DNA of 21,894 nucleotides from CAZEAN01 sp964510225 (lineage in GTDB: Bacteria > Planctomycetota > Planctomycetia > Isosphaerales > Isosphaeraceae): contig CAZEAN010000095.1 of the NCBI GenBank assembly GCA_964510225.1, positions 1 through 21,894 on the forward strand, in the 5' to 3' direction. A model generated the notes under the pieces. That model saw nothing but the letters and a program-made list of their open reading frames with translations, was not told where the DNA came from and ran no database searches. Positions 15,192 to 21,894 of this stretch are shown here, piece after piece; position 1 is the first letter of the stretch; each line of letters starts with the position of its first letter. The position numbers and the translations under genes were made by a program.

Positions 15192-16115
15192 TTATTGAGG
15201 AGAGTCTTCGGAATTGACCCAACGGAAGGTCGTCTCCGAATGCTGGACCACGACGAACTCTTGACCTTGTATGTTCCCTTTAAGCTCAAGGAGTTGTTCA
15301 ACTTCGGACGACGCGAGCATTCCACGCTCGACGTCAAACTGAAAAAGACCGGTCGCTTTGTGTCTGTTCAAAGGGAGGTCAAACCCAGGATTTGGCGTCG
15401 CTTCCTTTTCGATCGCGGTCACTAGACCGATTTGCGCGATCGCTCCTTTGGTTCCTTCAAAGGTGTAGGTATTGGTTAACGAGAAGGTACCGACTGGACT
15501 GGAGAGCTTATCCGTGGTCTCCCAAGTGTCTCCGTCAACGAGCGGTTTTGTAGGTAATTTTAGCGTCGATTGCCCAAAGAGGGCTTTAACTCCTTCCTTT
15601 GTTGTTAGTGATTGTAGCCCTTGAGTAATGGCACCAGCCTGTTGGATCTTCTCCATCATCGAATCAGGAATTTCAACATCAGTAATCTCTCCAGTAGGCG
15701 TCATGAGGAGGTTGATCTCGGCATCCGTTAAGATCTCAAAGAAGGGAGCCATCATTGCTCCGACTCCTGCTTGCTCCTGATCGTCATCGGTGTCGATCTG
15801 AAACTGCATTTCCGAAGATTCAACCGAGAGTCTAATACGATCAATCTTCTGGCCGAGTCGAGCTGAGCCGTCCGGCTCGGTTGATTTCACGGTCCAGGAT
15901 CCACTCAAGATCTGCTCGGTCTTGATCTTTCTTTCTTGGCCATTGATCACCGCGTTACTTTCACTGAGTTGCTTAAGCTCGATTAAGCGGACGTCCCCTT
16001 CCGTGAATTTCCATTGGAGCGGATCTTGTCCATGGGCACTCGAGGATCCACCGCTGGCAACGAGCAGCCCGAGAACAAGGGTCAAGGTCAAGAGAATGGT
16101 ACGGCGAAACTCCAT
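15192..16115 (-). CDS. Secreted protein resembling DUF6263, function unknown
   Basis: This 307-residue protein starts at the ATG at 16115, with GGAG 10 nt upstream; the open frame extends to 16268 but has no better start. Residues 1-30 form a signal peptide: MEFRRT, a long Leu/Val core, then small residues and AHGQ. No lipobox Cys is present, so it should be released to the periplasm or beyond. The mature part is beta-rich, with a repeated theme of short Thr/Ser strands, an acidic DTDDDQEQ stretch, and the segment PLVDGDTWETTDKLSSPVG, which recalls planctomycete DUF6263 proteins. No catalytic motif is visible. Its stop lies one base from the Uma2 stop on the other strand, with no room for a terminator between them. 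Confidence 0.7.
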   Translation of the reverse strand: MEFRRTILLTLTLVLGLLVASGGSSSAHGQDPLQWKFTEGDVRLIELKQLSESNAVINGQERKIKTEQILSGSWTVKSTEPDGSARLGQKIDRIRLSVESSEMQFQIDTDDDQEQAGVGAMMAPFFEILTDAEINLLMTPTGEITDVEIPDSMMEKIQQAGAITQGLQSLTTKEGVKALFGQSTLKLPTKPLVDGDTWETTDKLSSPVGTFSLTNTYTFEGTKGAIAQIGLVTAIEKEATPNPGFDLPLNRHKATGLFQFDVERGMLASSEVEQLLELKGNIQGQEFVVVQHSETTFRWVNSEDSPQ

Positions 16116-16373
16116 AGGATTGGTCTCCGAGACTTCTGGGCGATCAATTACCGCATGCTCTGGAGTGACTCCGATTCCCTCCTCATGAGCACACGGTTGA
16201 TAGTAACGAATGGCCCTCAGTCTGACTTGAGCAATCGCGTTGAGCAAGCCTTTACTCCAAGATGGCATGATTTGGTCGCATGGATGTTATATTCTAACAA
16301 GTCTGATTAAAATTAACTTGAAGCGTATAAAATGGTTATTAGTTTGCTCAATTTCAAGTATCCGTTACTGCTT
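16116..16373. other. AT-rich upstream region of the DUF6263-like gene
   Basis: About 258 bp separate two minus-strand genes. The part at 16282-16370 is much richer in A and T than its surroundings, with several TATA-like elements readable on the minus strand. It probably contains the promoter of the secreted-protein gene, leaving a leader of about 150 nt. No hairpin with a T-run was seen after the methyltransferase stop. Confidence 0.35.
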
Positions 16374-17576
16374 CTATCGAGTGCTCTCAAGTCGTCGTGT
16401 AAGAACTGCGCGGGCTGGGTTGGATCGGCCACCACCGACAAGAAGGAGGGTTGCAGATTCGGGGCCTTGAGGACGGAGTTGTTCGCGGAGGCGTTCAGGG
16501 CGGATTTCGATCCCACGGACTTTGATCTCGAGGGTCCCGATCTCTCGTGCTACCAAGGCACGACGGAGCGTCTTAACATCGATTGGGAACTCATCGAGAA
16601 CTTCGAAGGGTGTGAGGAAGGGGGATGGAACGGGATTGGGGCCAGTCAGGAAATCGACGGCATCATTGATCCGGCCTAACCCGTGAACCTCAGCGAACGA
16701 ATCCAAAAGTTCCGATCGGAGTATCGCAGGATCGGGGTCAAATGCGTACGCTCCGAGCGGTCGAGATGACACGAGACCACCGGACGGTCCATCCTGATCG
16801 GTCCAGGTGGCCCCTTCTGGCAACCGTGTGGCACGTCGGCGGCACGTTGTTAGATCGCCAAACCAGACCGTCGCTTCTTTACATTCGCCACCGAGGCTGA
16901 TCAATTCAATTTCGTAAGATGGTCCCCGAAAATGTGCATCAAAATCACTGGCAGGACCAAGCTTGATTGCTCCTCCCGGGACCCTCTTGGTGAGATCCTC
17001 GAGGAAATGGGGGTTCGGGTGGTAATCAGCGAGCATTTTCGCTGGTCGCGCTCTTCCTGCAACTCTCCGATCGGGATCAATTAAGACACGGGCCTCGTGA
17101 GGGATCACCAGCTCGGTGGCGTCCGCCCGGATCGCTTGCACGCGGTTCTCAACCTCATAGACACCCGAATTCCAACGTGCTCGGGCTACGGAAGCTCCAT
17201 CGAGATCAACGGCGATGACCTGCTTGGCTTCGGCCCCTAGCGTGATCGTATCACCCCCGAGACCGCAACAGAGGTCGACGACCACACCGGAATCTCGGAA
17301 CCGGATTGCCTTATGTCGTCCAACAGGTTCCGCAGTCGCTTGTTCCACCCCTCTCGGGTCGAGCCACATCTGGTCAGCGCGCTCGAATTTGATCCGTCCC
17401 TTGCGTCGAGATTCAGTGAGCCGGATCGCAGCGGCAACAACCTCGGCAGATGCTTTCTGTCGCCATCGCGCTAAGAAACTCGGCCCTGGCTTGATAACAG
17501 CTTCTACCTCTTCGAGTAGCAAACGACCTTCTTCGGTCGTCAAGACGGTCCGCTCGGCATCTAGTGGCGTCATCAT
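16374..17576 (-). CDS. THUMP-like-domain class I SAM-dependent methyltransferase
   Basis: This protein of about 400 residues has an N-terminal helical part, a Rossmann methyltransferase fold and a C-terminal domain matching the THUMP-like pattern. Motif I is DLCCGLGGDT (about 101-110), the acidic residue after strand 2 is in VIAVDLD (about 120-126), and motif IV appears as LIDPDRR. The C-terminus ends in a basic RxRPERLREQLRPQG and a LLLVGGG strand. Enzymes with this layout are usually annotated as RNA methyltransferases, but the substrate is not established. I use the ATG at 17576; an in-frame TTG at 17603 with a weak GAGTGAG upstream is possible. The gene is divergent from the tRNA-dihydrouridine synthase with about 110 bp between, which fits a role on tRNA (inference). 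Confidence 0.8.
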   Translation of the reverse strand: MMTPLDAERTVLTTEEGRLLLEEVEAVIKPGPSFLARWRQKASAEVVAAAIRLTESRRKGRIKFERADQMWLDPRGVEQATAEPVGRHKAIRFRDSGVVVDLCCGLGGDTITLGAEAKQVIAVDLDGASVARARWNSGVYEVENRVQAIRADATELVIPHEARVLIDPDRRVAGRARPAKMLADYHPNPHFLEDLTKRVPGGAIKLGPASDFDAHFRGPSYEIELISLGGECKEATVWFGDLTTCRRRATRLPEGATWTDQDGPSGGLVSSRPLGAYAFDPDPAILRSELLDSFAEVHGLGRINDAVDFLTGPNPVPSPFLTPFEVLDEFPIDVKTLRRALVAREIGTLEIKVRGIEIRPERLREQLRPQGPESATLLLVGGGRSNPARAVLTRRLESTR

Positions 17577-17686
17577 GTTGGAGTCATCTGCAATCAGCTT
17601 CAAGATCTCACTCTATTTTCCTAGAATAACCCTTAAGATGCCCTAGCCAAGGGATCGTCTCTCAGTGCCGGTCGAGGAGTCTTGTT

Positions 17687-18808
17687 GTGAGCCTGATTGC
17701 ATCGTCGAGAAGCCCTGAGAGCCGCGTACAACCGACGCTGCCGAAACCACCTCCGATTCTCCGAGAACCGTTAAGCATCGGGCCAGTACCGATCCCGTCC
17801 CGGTTTTTCTTGGCACCCTTGGCTGGTTACACGGCGCTCGGTTACCGGCTCACGGTTCGTGAACTCGGCGGACTTGGTCTGGCGACAACCGATCTCGTCA
17901 ATGCCCGCTCTTTGATTGAAAAGCGGCGCAAGGCGTATGAACTCGCCGCAACCTCTCCAGAAGACCGCCCTGCCTCGATCCAGATCTTCGGAGCCACGGC
18001 TTGGGAGATGAGGGATGCGACCAAGATCGTCGCCGACCTTGGGGCTACTCTGATTGACATCAACATGGGGTGCCCGGTTCGGAAGATTGTCCGATCGGGT
18101 GGTGGCTCGGCGTTGATGTGTGATTCCGAAGGGGCGAAGCGGCTGGTCAGTACAGTGGTCGAAGCGTCGCCAGTCCCGGTGACAGTCAAGATGAGGCTCG
18201 GTTGGGATGCGGCCCACCCAACAGCACCGAGTCTCGCGGCACTCTTCGAGTCGATCGGGGTCGCTGCTGTCATCGTGCACGGGAGAACTCGGGCCCAAGG
18301 GTTTAGCGGGACGGTTGACCGACAAGGGATCCGGGATGTGGTCGAGGCTGTCGATCGTATTCCAGTGGTCGGAAACGGTGACATCCGGACGATCCAAGAT
18401 GCCGAGACGATGTTTCGCGAGACCGGCTGCGCTGCGATCTCAATCGGCCGGGGCTCCCTCTCCAATCCGTTCATCTTCCGGCAGCTCGACCACTGGTCCA
18501 AACACGGAACGGCAGGGCCCGAGCCAACCTTTGACGATCGGGTCGACGTGATGCAACACCACTTCCATCAATTGGTCGAAACCCGAGGGGAGTTCAATGC
18601 GACCCGACAGATCCGGAAAGTCTTGAAGTGGTACCAATACGCAATCCGCGCTCCCCGGCCACTCTACGTCAAACTGATCGAAGTTGAGAGCGTGACCGCG
18701 TTCGACTCAGTGGTCGCTGCCATTCGACGGAGTGGCCCTGCTGCCCGACTGCCGACACAGTTCGAACCCAGAGTCCCCACACCCAAAGGTCCGATCGATA
18801 AGTGGTGA
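17687..18808 (+). CDS. dus: tRNA-dihydrouridine synthase (DusB-like)
   Basis: This 373-residue FMN enzyme reduces specific uridines in the tRNA D-loop to dihydrouridine using NADPH. Family motifs occur in order: FLAPLAGYT near the start of the barrel, the catalytic NMGCPVRKIVRSGGGSALM with Cys129, TVKMRLGW, IVHGRTRAQGF, VVGNGDI and ISIGRGSLSNPF. The last 100 residues form the helical tRNA-binding domain. An N-terminal extension of about 30 residues rich in Pro and Ser precedes the barrel. The GTG at 17687 is chosen because GAGGAG lies 7 nt upstream. The exact subfamily (which uridine) cannot be settled from the sequence alone. No terminator is evident after the stop. Confidence 0.93.
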   Translation: MSLIASSRSPESRVQPTLPKPPPILREPLSIGPVPIPSRFFLAPLAGYTALGYRLTVRELGGLGLATTDLVNARSLIEKRRKAYELAATSPEDRPASIQIFGATAWEMRDATKIVADLGATLIDINMGCPVRKIVRSGGGSALMCDSEGAKRLVSTVVEASPVPVTVKMRLGWDAAHPTAPSLAALFESIGVAAVIVHGRTRAQGFSGTVDRQGIRDVVEAVDRIPVVGNGDIRTIQDAETMFRETGCAAISIGRGSLSNPFIFRQLDHWSKHGTAGPEPTFDDRVDVMQHHFHQLVETRGEFNATRQIRKVLKWYQYAIRAPRPLYVKLIEVESVTAFDSVVAAIRRSGPAARLPTQFEPRVPTPKGPIDKW

Positions 18809-19005
18809 TTTGGTGGGTCAGCTGCTGATTGACTTCGGATTGACGCCGTTTGTGCGTAGTTGACGAACCGTCGCTCACATCAGTGATCGAACAGGTTGCC
18901 AGGGAAGGCGGGATTGAGTCGAACGAGAGGCTCAGCCTCATGAGCGAGGGTGCGAGTGGTCAACCAGATCGGCCCATTTGTCCGAAGTCATTCGATGACC
19001 ACGAC
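18809..19005. other. Non-coding stretch after the dus gene
   Basis: No convincing gene is present. An 82-codon plus-strand frame (18850-19098) crosses it but lacks a ribosome site and family features. Nothing else was recognised. Confidence 0.4.
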
Positions 19006-19222
19006 TCAATCGAGGAGTTGGAGCATCTGATCAAGCTGAGCCATCGCCTCCTCACGCCGCCCTGCCACAGAGAGGGCCAATGCTCGGCCGGCGGATGAGA
19101 TTTTGATGATTGGGTCCATGTTCGTTGGAATGGAAAGCGGATCAGGCGTGGTAGCTAGCCGTCTCCTCAGTGTGGCCGGCTCTGTAATAGGCCAGCCCCA
19201 ACGTGAGTGATTCCTCGTTGCC
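19006..19222 (-). pseudogene. Possible TPR-protein remnant
   Basis: On the minus strand two short frames each contain a TPR-like helix pair. Positions 19222-19142 read GNEESLTLGLAYYRAGHTEE and end in a stop. Positions 19119-19006, in another frame, encode 37 residues containing RALALSVAGRREEAMAQLDQ and end in a stop. Both have the TPR spacing of small residues (LGLAYYRAG, LALSVAGR). The frames are offset, and no start or ribosome site is convincing, so this looks like the decayed end of a TPR gene. The segments are short, and chance similarity in a GC-rich frame is a real alternative. Confidence 0.3.
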
Positions 19223-19520
19223 TCCCCTACCAGGCCAGAAAACTGAAAACCGCTGAAGGCTTACCTCCGATAACAGTTAGTCCGTGGGGATTAACGAGTC
19301 CGGGTGGCTCGACTCCAACCTCCTCACGTCAGGAGACCAGAGTCCTCATCCTCGGCCCCCTATCACCAATGACGACCCCAAGTTGCCCCAAAAACCCTAT
19401 CCTTCACAATACGGACCCAGTACGATCAGGGAGTCATCCTGCCCTGATTGGACAAACCAGAGCACTTGTTTGCGTCCATCTTTGTGTCGCACGCGCAGCT
19501 AATTCTGATGGAGCACCTCC
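19223..19520. other. Region upstream of the amidohydrolase gene
   Basis: About 300 bp with no supported gene. It should contain the promoter of the amidohydrolase gene and possibly more of the decayed minus-strand gene. A small 5-bp hairpin (CTCCT/AGGAG) is near 19322-19337. No other structure was seen. Confidence 0.35.
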
Positions 19521-20579
19521 ATGATCCGTCGCCGAGAGATCCTCAAACTGATTCCTGCATCCGTGTTCTTGGGAAGCCAGTCCAAGTCTTGGGCTTGCCA
19601 GGAAGTGGACTATGTCAAGTTGGATACCCACCTGCACATCCACCAGGAAGCGTCAGAGATCGTGGCGTCCATGCAGAAAACTGGCTGGCGTGGGCTTGAT
19701 ATTGTCACTTGTCCCGCTGTTGGTGGCGAGCCGTTCGACCTGGAGGCCAAACTGGAGGCGACTCAGAAGGTGGCCGCCCAGAGCGGTGGCACCTTCCGTT
19801 GGGCGTCGACCTTTGATGCCCGTCGCTTTGAGGCCCCCGACTTTGTGGAGAAGACAATCACTCGACTCCAGCAGTCGTTCCAGGATGGTGCCATCGGGGT
19901 GAAGATCTGGAAAACGATCGGGATGGCGATCCAGTCCGAGTCCGGCGACTACCTCCTCCCGGATCATCCTCACTTATTGCCGATCTTCGAAGCAATCCAA
20001 GCTGCCGACAAGACTCTCCTGGCTCACCTCGCCGAACCAGATGGCGCCTGGCTTCCGCTCGACAGCAATAACCCGGAATTCAATTACTACTCTCGGAATC
20101 CCCAGTGGCACATGCTCGGCAAGCCCGGAGCCCCACCCAAAGAAGCCATTCTCGAAGCGCGCGACCGTGTCTTGGCACGCTACCCAAACCTCCGGGTCGT
20201 TGGCTGTCACCTCGGGAGTAATGAGGATGACCTCAACCAGCTCGCCCGACGCCTCGACACCTACCCCAACTTCGTCGTCGACACTGCCGCTCGCGTTCGC
20301 TACTTCGTGAGGGGCGATCGTGATCAAGTCATCGGATTTCTCAGGCGTTATCAAGACCGCGTCCTCTACGGAACCGACTTCTCGTTCCGTGGCGGTTCCC
20401 AAGAATCCGCCGCACGGTCGTTGAACCAACGCTTCGAACGCGACTGGGCCTATTTCTCCAGCAGTGACTCCGTCGATTACGACGGCTTCACCACACAGGG
20501 ACTCGGGCTCCCTACTGAGGTCCTCCGCAAACTCTTCCGCGAAAACGCCCTCCGTTGGCTTCCGGGCCTCCAAGCCTGA
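19521..20579 (+). CDS. Exported amidohydrolase-family (amidohydrolase 2/TIM-barrel) protein
   Basis: This 352-residue protein starts at the ATG at 19521 with GGAG 7 nt upstream. The N-terminus MIRRREILKLIPASVFLG resembles a Tat signal, so export in folded form is likely, and a small-residue/Cys cluster (SWACQ) follows. The mature part has metal-dependent hydrolase marks: DTHLHIH with His37 and His39, His169 in LLAHLAEP, His230 in VGCHLGS and Asp286 in YGTDFSF. A Lys in GVKIWK sits where many relatives place a metal-bridging residue. The C-terminal PTEVLRKLFRENALRWLP is the usual end of amidohydrolase-2 proteins. Substrate is unknown; decarboxylase, lactonase and hydrolase members all exist. 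The next gene, also with a Tat-like signal, starts 110 bp downstream without an obvious terminator, so co-transcription is possible. Confidence 0.85.
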   Translation: MIRRREILKLIPASVFLGSQSKSWACQEVDYVKLDTHLHIHQEASEIVASMQKTGWRGLDIVTCPAVGGEPFDLEAKLEATQKVAAQSGGTFRWASTFDARRFEAPDFVEKTITRLQQSFQDGAIGVKIWKTIGMAIQSESGDYLLPDHPHLLPIFEAIQAADKTLLAHLAEPDGAWLPLDSNNPEFNYYSRNPQWHMLGKPGAPPKEAILEARDRVLARYPNLRVVGCHLGSNEDDLNQLARRLDTYPNFVVDTAARVRYFVRGDRDQVIGFLRRYQDRVLYGTDFSFRGGSQESAARSLNQRFERDWAYFSSSDSVDYDGFTTQGLGLPTEVLRKLFRENALRWLPGLQA

Positions 20580-20689
20580 TCAATCCGTTTTAGGTCAAGC
20601 ATTCCCTCCCTCAATGCGGTAAAATCAGCAGAAGGGTCAGGAGTGCAATCCGAGGTCGATGGATGTCGACCATCGATCGGGAGGTGGGC

Positions 20690-21894
20690 ATGCGAGGCAA
20701 CGGAACGGGCTTCTCAACAATCCAACCATCACGACGCGAGATCCTCAGGAGCGCGGGGGGTGGATTCGGTGCGCTCGTGTTGTCCTGGTTGCTGGCGAAT
20801 GATCGCCTCCGTGCTGGCGAACAACTTGGGACCGATCCCCTAGCACCCAAGCCATCTCACTTTCCAGCCAAGGCAAAGCAAGTGATCTACTTGTTCATGC
20901 ATGGCGGACCGAGTCATCTCGAAACATTTGACCCAAAGCCTGACCTCCAACGCCTCCACGGCGAACCCCTGCCCGAGTGTTTCGGGCCTATCCGGACTCG
21001 GCGGAAAGTAGCACAGAATCCACTCCTTGGGACAAAGCGAAGGTTCAAAAAGTGTGGTGCCAGTGGCCTCGAAATCTCTGACTTCTTCCCTCACCTCCGT
21101 ACCTGCGCTGATGAGCTTGCCGTTATTCGATCCTGTTGGGGCGATAGTGTAAACCACCCTCAGGCTGTCTATCAAATGAACACCGGCTCCAGCATGATGG
21201 GGAAGCCCAGCCTGGGGAGTTGGGTCGGCTATGGTCTCGGAACCGAGAATCAAGACCTCCCTTCCTTTGTGGTCCTCCCCGACCCTCGGGGTGGAATCAA
21301 AGGGGGACCGCCAGCATTCGGTGCCGGTTTCCTCCCCGCAAGTTATCAAGGGACTCGTGTCCGGAGCGGTCCCGATCCGATCCTCAACCTCCAGCCTCCT
21401 GATCGAGTAAGCCGTACACAACAGCGCGAAGTGCTTGACCTCGTTGGACGGCTCAACCGCCGACACCTGCAAGAACGTCTCCATGATGACGAGCTAGAGG
21501 CGCGGATCCGGAGCTATGAACTCGCGTACCGGATGCAGCGTGCCGCTCCTGACGCTGTCGATCTTTCCAATGAATCCGCAGAGACCAAGGAACTCTATGG
21601 GATCGAACAACCAGAAACTGCAGAGTTCGGAGTCCGTTGCCTACTTGCCCGGCGACTCGTCGAACGTGGTGTCCGGTTCGTTCAACTGTACTCTGGAGAC
21701 GTTAACGGCTGGGATGCCCACAGCAACGTCGAAAAGAACCACAGGACCATGTGCGGCAAGACAGATCGGCCAATCGCTGGGTTGCTGAAGGATCTCCAAC
21801 GTCGTGGGCTACTAGATGAAACTCAAGTAAAATGGCGAGGAGAGTTCGGCCGGATGCCGAAGACGGAAGGGGGGACCGGGCGCGATCCCACTCC
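20690..21894 (+). CDS. DUF1501 family protein with Tat signal (3' partial)
   Basis: The frame runs open from the ATG at 20690 to the window end (401 codons), so the C-terminus is missing. That start has GGAGG 5 nt upstream; an in-frame ATG at 20663 is an alternative. SRREILRSAGGG (from residue 14) followed by a hydrophobic stretch is a Tat signal. Family marks are MHGGPSHLETFDPKP (from 70), GDSVNHPQAVYQMNTGSS (from 151), KPSLGSWVGYGLG, GVRCLLARRLVERGVRFVQLY and, near the edge, GEFGRMPKTEGGTGRD. DUF1501 is a planctomycete-rich family distantly related to sulfatase/phosphatase-fold proteins and is often encoded beside DUF1549/DUF1553 cytochrome-like genes, which may lie beyond the edge. Its function is unknown. 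The segment before GEFGR reads VKWR where relatives commonly have VIWG. Confidence 0.92.
   Translation, partial: MRGNGTGFSTIQPSRREILRSAGGGFGALVLSWLLANDRLRAGEQLGTDPLAPKPSHFPAKAKQVIYLFMHGGPSHLETFDPKPDLQRLHGEPLPECFGPIRTRRKVAQNPLLGTKRRFKKCGASGLEISDFFPHLRTCADELAVIRSCWGDSVNHPQAVYQMNTGSSMMGKPSLGSWVGYGLGTENQDLPSFVVLPDPRGGIKGGPPAFGAGFLPASYQGTRVRSGPDPILNLQPPDRVSRTQQREVLDLVGRLNRRHLQERLHDDELEARIRSYELAYRMQRAAPDAVDLSNESAETKELYGIEQPETAEFGVRCLLARRLVERGVRFVQLYSGDVNGWDAHSNVEKNHRTMCGKTDRPIAGLLKDLQRRGLLDETQVKWRGEFGRMPKTEGGTGRDPT

Noticed and set aside
18900..18930. GTTCGACTC-like string resembling a tRNA T-loop on the minus strand
   Set aside because: The flanking bases do not form a T-stem and no acceptor or anticodon arm is present.
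18850..19098. 82-codon plus-strand frame after dus
   Set aside because: No ribosome site or family similarity, and the TPR-like signal lies on the other strand.

Overview
The window looks like chromosomal DNA of a planctomycete (Planctomycetota). The basis is the combination of a DUF1501 protein with a Tat signal, a PEP-CTERM protein, a large FG-GAP surface protein with an LEPR-XLL-like N-terminal motif, a Uma2-family endonuclease, a DUF6263-like secreted protein, a Roco-TIR protein and moderately high GC. An order such as Isosphaerales is possible but cannot be fixed from the sequence alone.

Layout. 1-2434 (+) is the 3' part of a Roco gene (LRR-Roc-COR-TIR) whose LRR array starts outside the window. 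2530-3412 (-) is a PEP-CTERM protein gene with a clear intrinsic terminator. 3413-4187 shows no gene. 4188-6827 (-) is a surface protein of five 107-residue repeats followed by six FG-GAP/VCBS-like repeats. 7150-9107 (+) is a leuA unit: candidate promoter, leucine-rich leader peptide, attenuator hairpin, 2-isopropylmalate synthase and terminator. 9156-10703 (+) is a GT-C-like membrane protein, convergent with a SulP-STAS anion transporter (10773-12641, -). 12877-13676 (-) holds two adjacent TIR genes, each broken. They follow an RbfA-like ribosome-maturation gene (13743-14159, -). 14478-15190 (+) is a frameshifted Uma2 gene, abutting a convergent secreted DUF6263-like gene (15192-16115, -). 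16374-17576 (-) is a THUMP-like methyltransferase, divergent from a tRNA-dihydrouridine synthase (17687-18808, +). 18809-19520 is mostly empty with a possible TPR remnant on the minus strand. 19521-20579 (+) is an exported amidohydrolase, and 20690 to the end (+) is a DUF1501 protein that runs off the window.

How parts work together. The leader upstream of leuA has the layout of classical leucine attenuation: clustered Leu codons, a terminator hairpin, and a competing antiterminator pairing placed where a ribosome at the stop codon would block it. The Dus and methyltransferase genes share a short divergent promoter region and both appear to act on RNA. TIR domains occur three times: intact in the Roco protein, and broken by a frameshift plus an apparent internal deletion in one small gene and by an in-frame TGA in its neighbour. 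The pair looks like a decayed NAD-directed immune module. The two small TIR genes, the Uma2 gene and the TPR remnant show that gene decay is common in this window; sequencing error should be excluded for the single-base lesions.
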